From NCBI RefSeq assembly GCF_000319245.1, contig NC_019814.1:248001-312000 (forward strand): a DNA stretch of 64,000 bases, read 5' to 3'. Below the pieces are notes generated by a model. The model searched no databases. It was not told the DNA's origin and was given only the letters and a program-made list of their open reading frames with translations. Source of the stretch: Candidatus Kinetoplastibacterium blastocrithidii (ex Strigomonas culicis) (GTDB lineage: Bacteria > Pseudomonadota > Gammaproteobacteria > Burkholderiales > Burkholderiaceae_B). Each line of letters opens with the position of its first letter. Position 1 is the first letter of the stretch. Shown one piece after another: positions 1 to 10,675 of the stretch. Made by a program: the position numbers and the translations under genes.

Positions 1-106
1 TCTGTCCAGATACAGCCAATCTCTCATATTTTTTTTGTTCAGTATGAAATTTGCCAGACAGAAAGCTAAAGTATCCATCGGATAATTTTTCGGGGAATGT
101 ATTCAT
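1..106 (-). CDS. Beta-class carbonic anhydrase, N-terminal part (runs off the window)
   Basis: Only the first 35 codons are present, starting at the ATG complementary to 104-106 and open to the window edge. The peptide begins MNTFPEKLSDGYFSFLSGKF and continues through an E-x-K-x-Y-E-R-L-A-x-S-G-Q stretch. That is the helical N-terminal arm that precedes the zinc-binding C-x-D-S-R motif in proteobacterial beta carbonic anhydrases. The zinc ligands lie outside the window, so the call rests on the N-terminal arm and on its place directly downstream of ppc on the same strand. The pairing makes sense because carbonic anhydrase supplies the bicarbonate used by PEP carboxylase. Family fairly sure; function inferred. 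Confidence 0.72.
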   Translation of the reverse strand, partial: MNTFPEKLSDGYFSFLSGKFHTEQKKYERLAVSGQ

Positions 107-140
107 AAAATAATCCAGATAAATTATTATTTATATAGTA

Positions 141-2954
141 TCAACCGGAATTTCTAAGTCCAGCAGCAATTCCGTTAATAGTTATATGTATATCTCTTTT
201 TATCATTTCTTTAGAGCTTTGAGATATTGAACTATGACCATAACGATGTCTACGAAGAAGTTCAACCTGGAGGTAATTTAGTGGATCTATGTATGTAAAA
301 CGCTCTTTTAAGGCATTTAGTAACGTAGGGTTATCCTCTAGAAGATCTCTTTTAGTTAGTAATCTTAGCATTCCTATGGTTTTACGGTGTTCCAAGCTTA
401 TTGCATTAAACACATTATTTCTTAGTGTTTGATTAGGCACTAATTTTGAGTAACAAGAAGCAATACTGAGATCAGATTTTATGAGGACCATTTCCATATT
501 TGATACCAAGGTTTTAAAAGCTGGCCATTCTTTTATCATTATTCTTAATAATTCTAATCTATCATTTTTGGATTTTGAAATTACGCTAGTCCCATTTTCT
601 ATAAAATGTTCAATTGCAGATCCCACGCCATACCAACTCGTTAGCATTAACCGGCATTGAGACCAAGAGAAGCTCCAGGGTATAGCTCGCAAATCTTCAA
701 TATTTTGGAGGTTTTTGCGTGATGATGGTCTAGATCCTATATTTAATTCCGCTATTTCATTAATTGGTGTAGATGTGAAAAAATATTCTGTGAATCCTGG
801 TTTCTCATAGACTAAATTGCGATATATGTTTTCTGCATAACTAGACATAAATGACATTGCTTCTCCGTACTTATCTAGATAAGTACTATCCACATTTTTC
901 TTATTTGATCTAGGACTTAAACTAGACTCAAGGGTTGCCGCTACTAATAGTTCAAGATGCCACTTACCTACTTCTGCATTGTTATATTTGCCATGAACTA
1001 TCTCTCCTTGTTCAGTAAGTCTTATTTGTCCTGATACTGCTCCAGGTGGTTGAGATAGTATTGCTTCAAAACTTGGACCTCCGCCCCTACCAACAGAGCC
1101 TCCTCTTCCATGGAATAGTCTTAGCCTAATATTTCTAGATCTAAATACGTTTACTAGGTTTCTTTCTGCTTGGTAAAGTTCCCAATTAGAAGTTAAAAAA
1201 CCGCCATCTTTATTGCTATCGGAATATCCAAGCATAACTTCTTGAGTATTATTATGTGAGTTTCTAATAATAGAATTAACTTCCGGTAGATCCATCCATT
1301 TAGACATAATATCTGAACTATTTTGAAGATCAGTTATTGTTTCAAACAAAGGCACTACCATCAGTCCTTCATGCTCCTTATGAGGATAGTATGTTGGCTT
1401 TATCAGTCCAGTTTCTTTTTGTAGAACTAGAACTTCCAGAAGATCGCTTAATGTTTCTGTATGTGAAACTATAGATTGTAATATTGCGGCTTCTCCGTAA
1501 TCTTTTCTAATTTTAGCGGCCGCTCTAAAAATCTTCAGCTCTTTAGTAGTTTCTGCGCTATATTCAAACCATGGCGATACTAGTTGTCGGCCTTGCATTA
1601 ATTCAAATCTAAGAATTTTCACTTTATCTTCTTCATTCAAATCAGAATACCTATTTTTTTTATCATCTAGAGTTATATTTGCCTGTAGAAAGAGTTCAGT
1701 TAGTACTCTTTCATGAACATCTGAGTTTTGCCTTAAATCTAATGTAGTTAGATGGAATCCGAAGACTTTTACAGATTGCTGTAAATTTTTTAATCTTAGT
1801 GAGTTTATTAAATCTCCATGATGTTTTTCTAGGGAGCTAGATATTGTATTTAAGTCTTTGTAGAACTCTTCAGATGATTTATAAGGTAGAGCAGGGAGGA
1901 TTACTCTTCTAGCAAGATTTTTTCCAGCTAGTTTCTCTGATGTCGCCGCTAACCTAGCATATATACCTATCAATGCTTTTCTATAAGGCTCATCTTTCAA
2001 ATGAGGAGACATGTCATTGCTCTTTTCTGCTAGTGATAACAGATCTTCATCTACTTCTACTAATAGGTTGCTAAGAGATAATTCAGTTTTTAATGCAAAT
2101 ACTTCTTTTAAGTAGTGTTCCAATATAACAGAAGACTGCCTAGCCATAGCTTGTTCTAGAGTTAATTCATCTACATTTGGATTGCCATCACGATCTCCGC
2201 CAATCCAGCTACCCATCCTTAGAAAAGGCTTTAACGGCATACTAGTACAATTTTCACTAGTATTTAGTAAATTAGAAAGATCTCTGTATAATTTTGGAAT
2301 TGTTGGCAAGAATGTACTACGATAATATGATAGAGCATTTTCTATCTCATCGGTTACTGTAAGACTAGAATATCGCAGTATTCTTGTTTGCCATAGTATT
2401 GCGATGTGTCCTAATAGCTCTAAGTCAATTTCTTTTAAATCTTCTTTATTAGATCTATTATTTCTTTCTATAAGCTTTCTTGAAATATTTCTGTGGGCAT
2501 CTAATGTGCTTTTCCTTTGTATTTCTGTTGGATGGGCTGTTAGCACTGGAGACATACAAGACTCATTTAATAATTCACTAATCTCATGTGTGGTAACACC
2601 ATTATATTGCAGTTTACTAATTACATCTTTTAAGCTGCCTCGTATTGGGTAGTCGAGCTCTGAAAGATGTGCTTTATGTCTACGGTTTTGATCATTATCT
2701 TCGGCGATATTAACTAGATGCATGAAATAGCTAAATGCTCTTGCTACTGTGTTAGGATCATTATTTTCTAACTTGCTAATATAGACTTCTAATGATTCAT
2801 CATCAGGATCTTTACTATTTTGTCGAAGTCTTATAGCAGATCGTCTAATTGATTCTATTATGTCAAATAAACGTTTTCCTTCACAGCTATAGATTGTTTC
2901 TCCTAGCATCTTTCCTAATAAACGAATTTCTTGACGTAGAGTTGATATTTGCAT
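141..2954 (-). CDS. ppc: Phosphoenolpyruvate carboxylase
   Basis: Carboxylates phosphoenolpyruvate with bicarbonate to oxaloacetate, the anaplerotic feed for aspartate-family amino acids. The protein is 937 aa, slightly longer than the E. coli enzyme (883 aa). It shows the signature LTAHPTE with the catalytic His at about residue 141, the [14 protein letters not shown] motif, a [10 protein letters not shown] segment near residue 575, a glycine-rich [14 protein letters not shown] loop near 612-626, and the usual C-terminal RNSG (RNTG in most homologues). All are intact. It is followed on the same strand, 34 bp on, by the carbonic anhydrase start. The 212 bp between its start and queC must hold two divergent promoters; I could not place them convincingly. 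Confidence 0.97.
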   Translation of the reverse strand: MQISTLRQEIRLLGKMLGETIYSCEGKRLFDIIESIRRSAIRLRQNSKDPDDESLEVYISKLENNDPNTVARAFSYFMHLVNIAEDNDQNRRHKAHLSELDYPIRGSLKDVISKLQYNGVTTHEISELLNESCMSPVLTAHPTEIQRKSTLDAHRNISRKLIERNNRSNKEDLKEIDLELLGHIAILWQTRILRYSSLTVTDEIENALSYYRSTFLPTIPKLYRDLSNLLNTSENCTSMPLKPFLRMGSWIGGDRDGNPNVDELTLEQAMARQSSVILEHYLKEVFALKTELSLSNLLVEVDEDLLSLAEKSNDMSPHLKDEPYRKALIGIYARLAATSEKLAGKNLARRVILPALPYKSSEEFYKDLNTISSSLEKHHGDLINSLRLKNLQQSVKVFGFHLTTLDLRQNSDVHERVLTELFLQANITLDDKKNRYSDLNEEDKVKILRFELMQGRQLVSPWFEYSAETTKELKIFRAAAKIRKDYGEAAILQSIVSHTETLSDLLEVLVLQKETGLIKPTYYPHKEHEGLMVVPLFETITDLQNSSDIMSKWMDLPEVNSIIRNSHNNTQEVMLGYSDSNKDGGFLTSNWELYQAERNLVNVFRSRNIRLRLFHGRGGSVGRGGGPSFEAILSQPPGAVSGQIRLTEQGEIVHGKYNNAEVGKWHLELLVAATLESSLSPRSNKKNVDSTYLDKYGEAMSFMSSYAENIYRNLVYEKPGFTEYFFTSTPINEIAELNIGSRPSSRKNLQNIEDLRAIPWSFSWSQCRLMLTSWYGVGSAIEHFIENGTSVISKSKNDRLELLRIMIKEWPAFKTLVSNMEMVLIKSDLSIASCYSKLVPNQTLRNNVFNAISLEHRKTIGMLRLLTKRDLLEDNPTLLNALKERFTYIDPLNYLQVELLRRHRYGHSSISQSSKEMIKRDIHITINGIAAGLRNSG

Positions 2955-3166
2955 TTTGTATATTTAATAGTATTGGCATAAACGCTTATTTTTATGGATA
3001 TAAATATAAAGTGATTGTATAGTAATTGGTTCTAGCTTCTCAAGCAAATTTTAATTAACATTGGAATGTTTATTAAATAGCTTAGTGAGTCTCATGAGAG
3101 TTAAGATCTTGCTTAGTTAGTATATATTTTTACAAGGTTTATAAATAAGATAAATAAGAAAATAAA

Positions 3167-3892
3167 ATGATTAATAGTATTGGTAAAAAAAAAGAAAAAG
3201 CTTTGGTCCTTTTCTCTGGTGGGCAAGATTCAACCACATGTTTATTTTGGGCATTAAATAATTATAAAAGAGTAGATACTGTGGGTTTTAAATATGGTCA
3301 AAGACATTCCGTAGAGTTAGATTGCAGGTTGTCTATTTTAAAGATTATTAATTCTCGAAAAATGGCTTATTGTAATGGAGATTTAGGTGATGATCATATA
3401 ATAGATCTAGGATTCATTAATCAGCTCACAGAGAATGCTCTTACAAGTAGTTTAGATATTGAGTATTCTGATGGAGTTCCAAATACATTTGTTCCTGGCC
3501 GGAATTTATTATTTCTAACTACAGCCGCAATTTTATGCTATAACATGAATATAGATGCCATAGTAGGGGGCATGAGTGAAGTAGATTTCTCTGGTTATCC
3601 TGATTGCCGAGATAGTACTATCAAATCACAACAAGCTACCATCAGTCTTGGATTAGAAAGATTTATAAGTATAGAAACTCCTTTGATGTGGAAGGATAAA
3701 TCTGAGATATGGCAGATGGCAGTGGATATTGGAGGCCATGATCTTATTAGAATTATTATAGAGCAAACTCATACTTGTTATTTGGGTCATAGAGATCATC
3801 TTCATGATTGGGGTTATGGTTGTGGGGTTTGCCCTGCCTGCATATTGCGTAAAGCTGGATGGGATACATGGATTAATGTAGAATCGCAATAA
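3167..3892 (+). CDS. queC: 7-cyano-7-deazaguanine synthase
   Basis: Converts 7-carboxy-7-deazaguanine to preQ0 with ATP and ammonia, in the de novo queuosine pathway. 241 aa. The N-terminal PP-loop nucleotide-binding motif SGGQDSTT sits at residues 17-24. The C-terminal zinc site is visible as a first Cys in HTCYLGH followed by C-G-V-C-P-A-C about 18 residues later. This is the full family length. The later pathway genes queA and tgt are also in the window (54086-55150 and 52957-54096), so queuosine modification is probably functional. The ATG has only an A-rich leader and no strong ribosome binding site. I saw no convincing preQ1 riboswitch upstream. Confidence 0.95.
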   Translation: MINSIGKKKEKALVLFSGGQDSTTCLFWALNNYKRVDTVGFKYGQRHSVELDCRLSILKIINSRKMAYCNGDLGDDHIIDLGFINQLTENALTSSLDIEYSDGVPNTFVPGRNLLFLTTAAILCYNMNIDAIVGGMSEVDFSGYPDCRDSTIKSQQATISLGLERFISIETPLMWKDKSEIWQMAVDIGGHDLIRIIIEQTHTCYLGHRDHLHDWGYGCGVCPACILRKAGWDTWINVESQ

Positions 3893-3980
3893 TAGCAGTT
3901 TAGTTTTTTCTGATATTTATATGTTGTTATGTAATATATCAGTCTTAATATCAATCTATTTTGAGAGTAAAAATAATATC

Positions 3981-5831
3981 ATGCCACATTATCGTTCGCG
4001 TACTTCTACTTATGGTCGAAACATGGCTGGAGCTCGTGCTTTATGGCGGGCTACTGGCATGAAAGATGGTGATTTCGGTAAACCGATTATAGCTGTAGTT
4101 AATTCATTTTCTCAATTTGTTCCAGGACATGTACATTTACGTAATCTGGGTGCGTTGGTAGCTAAGGAGATTGCATCTAGTGGAGGAGTAGCAAAAGAAT
4201 TCAATACTATTGCTATTGATGATGGAATTGCAATGGGGCATGATGGAATGCTTTATTCATTGCCATCAAGAGAGCTCATAGCAGATTCTGTAGAATATGT
4301 TGTGAATGCACATTGCGCTGATGCTATGGTATGTATTTCAAATTGCGACAAAATTACTCCAGGAATGTTGATGGCAGCAATGCGTCTGAATATTCCAGTG
4401 GTATTCGTATCAGGAGGGCCAATGGAAGCTGGGAAGATCATATCAAAAGATAAGGTTTTTAAGATTGATCTAGTTGATGCGATGATAGTTGCTGGTGATC
4501 CTAATGTTAGTGATGCTCAGGTTGATTTGACAGAGCACAATGCTTGTCAGACTTGCGGTTCTTGTTCTGGAATGTTTACTGCAAACTCTATGAATTGCTT
4601 AACTGAAGCTATAGGGTTAGCCTTGCCAGGTAATGGTACTTTGTTAGCAACACATGCAAATAGGCGTTCTTTGTTTGAGCAAGCAGGGAGGTTAATAGTA
4701 GACTTGTGTTATCGTTATTATGATAAAGATGATTCATCTGTATTACCGAGAAGTATAGCAACTAAGGCATCATTCCAAAACGCAATGGTTCTTGATGTAG
4801 CAATGGGAGGGTCGACAAATACTGTTCTTCATCTATTGGCAGCAGCACAGGAAGCCAAGGTTAATTTCACAATGGAAGATATAGATAAGATCTCAAGAGG
4901 GGTTCCTTGCCTATGTAAGGCAGCGCCTGCAACTGATAAATATCATATAGAGGATGTCCACAGAGCTGGTGGCGTAATGGGTATTCTTGGAGAGCTAGGA
5001 AGGGCAAATCTTTTAGATATGTCAGCAGGCAATATATATGGAGGAACTATTGGTAAAACGATTGAGCAATGGGACATCATTGAGAATAGCTCTGAACTAG
5101 TAACTAATTTCTATAAATCAGCACCAGGTGGTATTAGTACAACTGAAGCTTTTAGTCAGAATTCATTTTTTGATTCTCTAGATTTAGATAGAGTTTCTGG
5201 GTGTATAAGGAATTTCGAAAATTCTTATTCAAAAGATGGAGGATTAGCTGTTTTATATGGAAATATAGCTATTAATGGTTGTATAGTTAAAACAGCAGGG
5301 GTAGATGATTCTCAATTGATTTTTAATGGTAAGGCTCGTGTCTTTGAGAGTCAAGATTCTGCAGTAAAAGCTATTTTGGAAGATGAAATATTTCCTGGTG
5401 ATATAGTAATTATTAGATATGAAGGGCCTAAAGGAGGTCCAGGAATGCAAGAGATGCTATATCCAACATCTTATTTAAAGTCTAAAGGTCTTGGTAAGAG
5501 TTGTGCTTTATTTACAGATGGGAGATTTTCAGGAGGTTCTTCAGGACTGGTTATTGGTCATGCTTCCCCTGAGGCAGCAGAGGGTGGAGCAATAGGTCTT
5601 ATAGAAGATGGGGATAAGGTCTTCATAGATATTCCAAATAGAATAATAAGTCTTGTTATATCTGATAGCGAATTGAATGATAGACGTATTTTAATGGGGC
5701 AAAAAGGAGACAAGGCCTGGAAGCCTATCAATAGAGATAGAAAAATTTCTACCGCATTAAAAGCTTATGCATTATTAGCTACTTCAGCCGACCGTGGTGC
5801 TGTACGCGATATATCAAAACTTGATAAGTAG
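3981..5831 (+). CDS. ilvD: Dihydroxy-acid dehydratase
   Basis: Iron-sulfur dehydratase forming the 2-keto acid precursors of valine and isoleucine (and leucine and pantothenate). An in-frame start exists 60 bp upstream, but I chose the ATG at 3981. It gives [20 protein letters not shown], exactly the family N-terminus, and a 616-aa protein, the same length as E. coli IlvD. The cluster cysteines fall at the canonical places: Cys122 in [10 protein letters not shown] and Cys195 in [15 protein letters not shown]. The C-terminal GGRFSGG-type motif ([11 protein letters not shown]) is intact. A strong hairpin follows the stop. With the threonine dehydratase at 10676, two isoleucine-pathway steps are in this window. 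Confidence 0.97.
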   Translation: MPHYRSRTSTYGRNMAGARALWRATGMKDGDFGKPIIAVVNSFSQFVPGHVHLRNLGALVAKEIASSGGVAKEFNTIAIDDGIAMGHDGMLYSLPSRELIADSVEYVVNAHCADAMVCISNCDKITPGMLMAAMRLNIPVVFVSGGPMEAGKIISKDKVFKIDLVDAMIVAGDPNVSDAQVDLTEHNACQTCGSCSGMFTANSMNCLTEAIGLALPGNGTLLATHANRRSLFEQAGRLIVDLCYRYYDKDDSSVLPRSIATKASFQNAMVLDVAMGGSTNTVLHLLAAAQEAKVNFTMEDIDKISRGVPCLCKAAPATDKYHIEDVHRAGGVMGILGELGRANLLDMSAGNIYGGTIGKTIEQWDIIENSSELVTNFYKSAPGGISTTEAFSQNSFFDSLDLDRVSGCIRNFENSYSKDGGLAVLYGNIAINGCIVKTAGVDDSQLIFNGKARVFESQDSAVKAILEDEIFPGDIVIIRYEGPKGGPGMQEMLYPTSYLKSKGLGKSCALFTDGRFSGGSSGLVIGHASPEAAEGGAIGLIEDGDKVFIDIPNRIISLVISDSELNDRRILMGQKGDKAWKPINRDRKISTALKAYALLATSADRGAVRDISKLDK

Positions 5832-5843
5832 AGGTCTTTGTAT

Positions 5844-5884
5844 AATGTATCCAGTATGTTTTTATTCTGGATACATTTTCTTAT
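5844..5884 (+). terminator. Intrinsic terminator after ilvD
   Basis: A perfect 11-bp inverted repeat, AATGTATCCAG at 5844-5854 and CTGGATACATT at 5867-5877, with a 12-nt T-rich loop. The 3' arm runs straight into a T-rich tract. It starts 12 bp past the ilvD stop, so it most likely ends the ilvD transcript before the next gene at 5959. Confidence 0.75.
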
Positions 5885-5958
5885 ATTAGATGTTTTTATC
5901 ATTTTTATTTATATTTGAGAATAAAATGATTGTTTTTATTTTTTTGTAGAGTTCTATT

Positions 5959-7023
5959 ATGAGGCCAGTATTGCCACTTTTTTTAATAGCTCGTTGGTTG
6001 TTATTGATTGTTATAGTAATAGGTGTTTATTTTATTAAAGGTTTTTTAGTGCCTTCTCTAACTGCTTTAGTTATAGGGATAGCTAGTTGGCCAATTTTTC
6101 ACCGTATAAGAATATTATTTTATGATCGCACTATATTGTCAGCTTCTATCTTATTAATATTGGTTATTTTACTACTAGTAATACCAATTACTATTGCGCT
6201 CTCTTATGCAATACAAGAGGCAGGTAATTTTATTGCATGGGCTATAGCTGTCAACAAAAATGGTATAGAGGCTCCGAGTTGGATATTATCTATGCCATTA
6301 TTTGGTGATCGTTTTTCAGAATTTTGGCGTTTATATTTGGGTGAGCCTCATGCATTAGGGAGATTAGTGCAGCTAGTAAGTGGGGAACATTTAGGGAATA
6401 TATATAGGATGATTTTATCAGCAACTGGAAATGTTTTTCATTTGCTTCTAACTTTGTTATTTATGCTTATTACTCTATTTTTTGTATATAAAGATGGAGA
6501 GAGCATGCTTAAACAATTAGATATATTAGGTGAGAGTATTATTCCCAATAAGTGGATGCGTCTATCTAGAGTAGTCCCTGCTATGATCAGTGCTACCGTA
6601 ACAGGCATGGTACTTATTGCAATGGGAGAAGGAGTTGTCTTAGGTTTTGCTTATTGGATAGCTGATGTGCCTTCTCCTGTATTGCTTGGTGTTTTAACTT
6701 GTTTTATGGCATTAGTTCCTGGTGGTGCTCCGGTAGTTTTTACACTGGTATCTTTATATCTTATTGGGTCTGATAAAACAATGTCAGGAGTTTGTCTATT
6801 CTTTTGGGGAATAATAGAGTTATTTATTGTGGATAAGACGATTAGGCCAAAACTTATTGGTGGTCCAGTGAAATTACCTTTTTTGCCGACTTTTTTTGGG
6901 CTTATAGGTGGTATACAGACTATGGGAATAATAGGTCTATTCATCGGACCTGTTTTCATAGCACTTATGGTTGCTATATGGAGAGAGTGGGTTCACAGCA
7001 CAAATATACACACTTATAAGTGA
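5959..7023 (+). CDS. AI-2E/PerM-family membrane protein
   Basis: 354-aa polytopic inner-membrane protein of the AI-2E transporter (PerM/YdiK/YhhT, DUF20) family. Visible hallmarks are two N-terminal hydrophobic helices (about residues 7-50), a further pair near 55-85, a hydrophilic central part, then a helix cluster from about residue 155 with the family's FVYKDGE segment. A conserved C-terminal block follows with ALVPGGAPVVFTLVSLYL, I-x-D-K-x-I-R-P-K-L-I-G-G and a glycine-rich final membrane segment with IGPVF. Members are tentatively assigned as permeases or antiporters. The substrate here cannot be told from sequence. It stands alone between the ilvD terminator and tRNA-Leu. Confidence 0.85.
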   Translation: MRPVLPLFLIARWLLLIVIVIGVYFIKGFLVPSLTALVIGIASWPIFHRIRILFYDRTILSASILLILVILLLVIPITIALSYAIQEAGNFIAWAIAVNKNGIEAPSWILSMPLFGDRFSEFWRLYLGEPHALGRLVQLVSGEHLGNIYRMILSATGNVFHLLLTLLFMLITLFFVYKDGESMLKQLDILGESIIPNKWMRLSRVVPAMISATVTGMVLIAMGEGVVLGFAYWIADVPSPVLLGVLTCFMALVPGGAPVVFTLVSLYLIGSDKTMSGVCLFFWGIIELFIVDKTIRPKLIGGPVKLPFLPTFFGLIGGIQTMGIIGLFIGPVFIALMVAIWREWVHSTNIHTYK

Positions 7024-7045
7024 ATATCAATAATATAAAGCAACT

Positions 7046-7130
7046 TGGTGCCCGAGGCCGGAATCGAACCGGCACGCCTCTCGGCGGGAGATTTTGAGTC
7101 TCCTGCGTCTACCTATTTCACCACCCGGGC
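7046..7130 (-). tRNA. tRNA-Leu(CAA)
   Basis: Read on the minus strand, a class II tRNA of 85 nt: acceptor GCCCGGG pairs with CTCGGGC, followed by discriminator A and an encoded CCA at 7046-7048. The anticodon stem GGAGA/TCTCC encloses the loop CTCAAAA, giving anticodon CAA, and a long variable arm is present. It decodes UUG. Confidence 0.95.
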
Positions 7131-7185
7131 CATAAGATAAATAACATGAGCGATTATATATGTTTTAGAGAGAGTTGTATACTAC

Positions 7186-7213
7186 CTTGAAAAATAACAT
7201 AAAGTCTCCATGC
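7186..7213 (+). promoter_or_regulatory. Candidate sigma-32 heat-shock promoter of htpG
   Basis: CTTGAAA at 7186-7192, then a 13-nt spacer, then CTCCATGC at 7206-7213. The sigma-32 consensus is CTTGAAA, 11-15 nt, CCCCATNT. The -35 is a perfect match and the -10 has two mismatches. It lies about 75 bp before the htpG start, and htpG is a classic sigma-32 target. Assigned by eye. Confidence 0.65.
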
Positions 7214-7286
7214 TAATATTACTTGCAGTTTTTTATTATCCATGTGTTCATTAAAAATTTCTATAAATTAATTTATATATCCTATT

Positions 7287-9191
7287 ATGAGTAAAGTTAA
7301 GAATCAAGAACCAGAAACAATGAGTTTTCAAGCAGAAGTAAAGCAGTTATTACATCTGATGATACATTCCCTTTATAGCAACAAGGAAATATTTCTTCGA
7401 GAATTAATATCTAATGCATCTGATGCTTGTGATAAATTAAGATTTGAAGCTATAGATAAGCCTTATTTATTGGGAGATACTCCTGATTTGTCCATAAAGG
7501 TGTTTTATGATAGCGATCTACGTACTATTTCAATTATTGATAATGGCATAGGAATGTCATCTAAAGAAGTAGTAGATAATTTAGGTACTATAGCTAAATC
7601 AGGAACTAAAGATTTTATTAAGAATTTAAGTGGAGATCAGCAGAAAGATGCGTGCCTTATTGGTCAATTTGGAGTTGGTTTTTATTCTGCTTTTATAGTT
7701 TCAGACAAGGTCAAAGTTATTAGTAGGCGTGCTGATCTTCCTATTGATCAGGCTGTTTGTTGGACCTCAGATGGCCTAGGAGAATTTACTGTAGTTAACT
7801 TAGAGAGAGAAGATAGAGGAACTGAAATAATATTACATATAAGGAATGATTTTAGTGATCTTTTAAGCGGCTGGAAACTAAGAGAAATTATAAGAAAGTA
7901 TTCTGATCACATTTCCTTACCGATTCTTATGTGTAAGGAAGAATGGGATGAAAAGGTTGGAAAGCAAATCAAAACGAATGATCTTGAATCTGTTAATCAA
8001 TCTAATGCTTTATGGACTCGTCAAAAGTCAGAAATTACTGAAGAGCAGTACAAGGAATTTTATAAACTGGTTTTTCATGATTTTGAAGATCCTTTAATAT
8101 GGACTCATAATAAGATAGAAGGTTCTAACGAATATACTCAACTTTTTTATATCCCAAAACATTCACAATTTGATATTTGGGATCGTGAAAAATCTAACAG
8201 CATAAAATTGTATGTTCGTAGAGTTTTCATAATGGATGATTCTGATCAGCTTCTACCAAGATATTTGAGATTTATTCGTGGAATTATAGATTCTGCTGAT
8301 ATTGATCTAAATGTTTCTCGTGAGATTTTACAAGAAAGTCGTGAAGTTAATAGTATCCGTGATTCCTCAGTAAAGCGGATACTAAATCTCTTAGATGATA
8401 TATCAAGTAAAGATAATGATAAATATTTAATATTCTGGAATCAGTTTGGTCAGATTCTAAAGGAGGGTATTGGTGAGGATTTTTCAAACCAGGAACGTAT
8501 AGCAAAATTGTTAAGATTTTCATCTACTCATAACAATGATAAAGATCAAAAGATTTCGCTTAATGATTACATTTCTAGATTAAAACCCAACCAAAATAAT
8601 ATTTATTATATAACATCTGATTCTTTTGAGAATGCTATAAGTAGTCCTCATTTGGAGATTTTCAGAAAAAAAGGAATAGAGGTTTTATTATTATCAGATA
8701 GAATAGATGAATGGATGTTGTCTAGTCTTAGATCCTTTGAAAACAAATCACTGGTATCTATAGCAAAAGATAATTTAAATTCTGAAGACATAACAGATGT
8801 AGAGGAAAGGAAAGATTTAACTAGCTCTTCAGAGTCATTAAAACCTATGATTGATAGACTTTATAAGAGCCTCTCAAAAAGAGTTAAGGAGGTTAGAGTT
8901 TCTTCAAGATTAGTTGATTCTCCTGCTTGTCTAGTAGTAAATCAGAATGAGTTGAGCCCTCACTTGGTTCGTATGCTGCGGGCAGCAGGGCAGAATTCAC
9001 CTGATTCAAAACCAATTCTTGAAGTTAATGCTAATCACAAATTTCTAAAAAAACTGGAAGATATGGGAGATAATGATTTTGATAGCTGGGCGAATTTATT
9101 GTTAGATCAAGCAATCCTAACCAGTGGTGGCCAGTTACCAGAACCAAATATATTTGTTAATAGATTGAATAATATATTGTTAGACAATTAA
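7287..9191 (+). CDS. htpG: Chaperone HtpG (bacterial Hsp90)
   Basis: ATP-dependent cytosolic chaperone. 634 aa against 624 in E. coli, so full length. The N-terminal GHKL ATPase domain carries the [16 protein letters not shown] box, DNGIGMS, and the lid/P-loop glycines in [11 protein letters not shown] and [11 protein letters not shown]. The middle domain contains [20 protein letters not shown] with the conserved catalytic-loop Arg, and the C-terminal dimerization domain is present. The start at 7287 gives [20 protein letters not shown], and the second Met 12 codons on ([10 protein letters not shown]) would also fit the family. A heat-shock-type promoter and a possible 3' hairpin bracket it as a single-gene unit. 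Confidence 0.97.
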   Translation: MSKVKNQEPETMSFQAEVKQLLHLMIHSLYSNKEIFLRELISNASDACDKLRFEAIDKPYLLGDTPDLSIKVFYDSDLRTISIIDNGIGMSSKEVVDNLGTIAKSGTKDFIKNLSGDQQKDACLIGQFGVGFYSAFIVSDKVKVISRRADLPIDQAVCWTSDGLGEFTVVNLEREDRGTEIILHIRNDFSDLLSGWKLREIIRKYSDHISLPILMCKEEWDEKVGKQIKTNDLESVNQSNALWTRQKSEITEEQYKEFYKLVFHDFEDPLIWTHNKIEGSNEYTQLFYIPKHSQFDIWDREKSNSIKLYVRRVFIMDDSDQLLPRYLRFIRGIIDSADIDLNVSREILQESREVNSIRDSSVKRILNLLDDISSKDNDKYLIFWNQFGQILKEGIGEDFSNQERIAKLLRFSSTHNNDKDQKISLNDYISRLKPNQNNIYYITSDSFENAISSPHLEIFRKKGIEVLLLSDRIDEWMLSSLRSFENKSLVSIAKDNLNSEDITDVEERKDLTSSSESLKPMIDRLYKSLSKRVKEVRVSSRLVDSPACLVVNQNELSPHLVRMLRAAGQNSPDSKPILEVNANHKFLKKLEDMGDNDFDSWANLLLDQAILTSGGQLPEPNIFVNRLNNILLDN

Positions 9192-9201
9192 TAATATGTT
9201 T

Positions 9202-9229
9202 TGGAATAGTTATATAATTAGCTATTCCA
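9202..9229 (+). terminator. Possible terminator hairpin after htpG
   Basis: Inverted repeat TGGAATAG (9202-9209) and CTATTCCA (9222-9229), an 8-bp perfect stem with a 12-nt loop, 10 bp past the htpG stop. The following sequence is T-rich but lacks an immediate run of T. Plausible rather than secure. Confidence 0.45.
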
Positions 9230-9262
9230 CTAGTATTTTGTTGTTTTTAATATAGGGTTTTT

Positions 9263-10648
9263 ATGTTTGATAGCTTAACAAGTAAAATGTCTCATGTGCT
9301 AAAAAGAATACGTGGGGAGGCTCGTTTAACTGAATCTAATACTAAGGAAATGTTTAGGGAGATTAGGATTGCTCTTCTGGAGGCCGATGTTCCCTTACAG
9401 TTAGTAAAAATTTTTATAGATAATCTTAAATCTAAATCATTTGGTAGTGATGTGCTGGACAGCTTGAATCCAGGACAAACCTTGGTTGGTATTGTTCATA
9501 AAGAGTTAACTTCTATTATGGGCGGTGATCTTGGTGAATATTCTAATGAACTATCATTATCGACAACGCCACCAGCTGTTATTATGTTTGTAGGGTTACA
9601 AGGTGTTGGTAAAACTACAACTGTTGGTAAGATGGCATACTGGTTGTCTAAAGACAATCATACTAGATTTGGGAAAAAGACTGGTAAAAAGAAGATTTTA
9701 ACTGTTAGTGTAGATACATGCCGCCCTTCTGCTATTGATCAATTGAGAATATTATCAGAGCAGATAGACATTGATTTTTTTCATAGTAATGTGAATAACA
9801 GTTCAATAGATATTACTAAGGATGTTTTGTCTTATGCTAAAAAGCATTACTATGACATTGTACTGATTGATACTGCTGGTAGATTAGCTGTTGACGAAGT
9901 AATGATGAACGAAATAGAAGCATTGAGTGCGATTGCTAAACCTATAGAAACATTATTTGTAGTTGATGCTATGCAAGGGCAAGATTCAATAAATACGGCT
10001 AAATCTTTTTCTAACAAATTGCCGTTAACGGGTGTTGTTCTAACAAAACTAGATGGCGATGTTCGCGGTGGAGCTGCTCTATCAGCAAGACAAATTACAA
10101 ATGTGCCATTAAAATTTATAGGTATTTCTGAGAAACTAGATGGTTTAGAGGTTTTCTCACCAGATAGAATGGCTAGAAGAATACTTGGCATGGGTGATAT
10201 ATTGTCCTTAGTTGAGAAGGCAAAAAATAGTGACCTATCTGATATTAGCGGAATGATAGGTAAAATTAAGGCCAGTGATAAATTTAACCTAAATGATTTT
10301 CGTCTACAGATACTGCAAATGAAAAAGTTAGGTGGAATAGAAGGTATATTAGAAAGTATACCTAGTAGTTTTCGTTCTAATAGAATGCTTAGTTTCGATC
10401 AATCTGATGATTTTGTTAGAAAAGCAGAAGCTATAATAAATTCCATGACAGTTGAAGAAAGAGTTAAATCTGACATAATAAAATCATCTAGAAAGCGAAG
10501 AATAGCTAATGGAGCTGGTGTCTCTATTCAAGATATAAATAGACTTCTGAGTCAATTTGATAAGACTAACATTATGATGAAGAAAATTAAGAAAGGAGGG
10601 CTAGCTAAGATGATTAGATCAATTAAGAGTATGAGCAGCTTATTTTAA
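9263..10648 (+). CDS. ffh: Signal recognition particle protein
   Basis: GTPase of the signal recognition particle. With 4.5S RNA it targets nascent membrane proteins to FtsY and the Sec translocon. 461 aa, normal length. In order: N domain, G domain with P-loop GLQGVGKTT at residues 111-119, DTCRPSA, DTAGR and TKLDGDVRGGAALS, then a methionine-rich M domain. The M domain contains the RNA-binding segment with SSRKRRIANGAG and ends in lysine/methionine-rich helices. The gene for 4.5S RNA is not recognizable in the window. It converges with the threonine dehydratase gene, 27 bp apart, with no clear terminator between. Confidence 0.97.
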   Translation: MFDSLTSKMSHVLKRIRGEARLTESNTKEMFREIRIALLEADVPLQLVKIFIDNLKSKSFGSDVLDSLNPGQTLVGIVHKELTSIMGGDLGEYSNELSLSTTPPAVIMFVGLQGVGKTTTVGKMAYWLSKDNHTRFGKKTGKKKILTVSVDTCRPSAIDQLRILSEQIDIDFFHSNVNNSSIDITKDVLSYAKKHYYDIVLIDTAGRLAVDEVMMNEIEALSAIAKPIETLFVVDAMQGQDSINTAKSFSNKLPLTGVVLTKLDGDVRGGAALSARQITNVPLKFIGISEKLDGLEVFSPDRMARRILGMGDILSLVEKAKNSDLSDISGMIGKIKASDKFNLNDFRLQILQMKKLGGIEGILESIPSSFRSNRMLSFDQSDDFVRKAEAIINSMTVEERVKSDIIKSSRKRRIANGAGVSIQDINRLLSQFDKTNIMMKKIKKGGLAKMIRSIKSMSSLF

Positions 10649-10675
10649 TTTATATCTGATATAATATCTAACTAT

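Noticed and set aside
2404-2652. Open reading frame of 82 codons on the plus strand inside ppc
   Set aside because: It lies fully antisense to ppc and has no recognizable motif, so it is a shadow frame. The same holds for all other frames nested in the genes listed.
3025-3166. Possible preQ1 riboswitch before queC (a GGTTCTAGC stretch near 3029) and palindromes TCTCATGAGA (3090-3099) and AAGATCTT (3103-3110)
   Set aside because: The C-rich loop and A-rich tail of the preQ1-I aptamer are not present, queC is not the usual transporter/biosynthesis operon leader, and short palindromes are expected in such AT-rich sequence.
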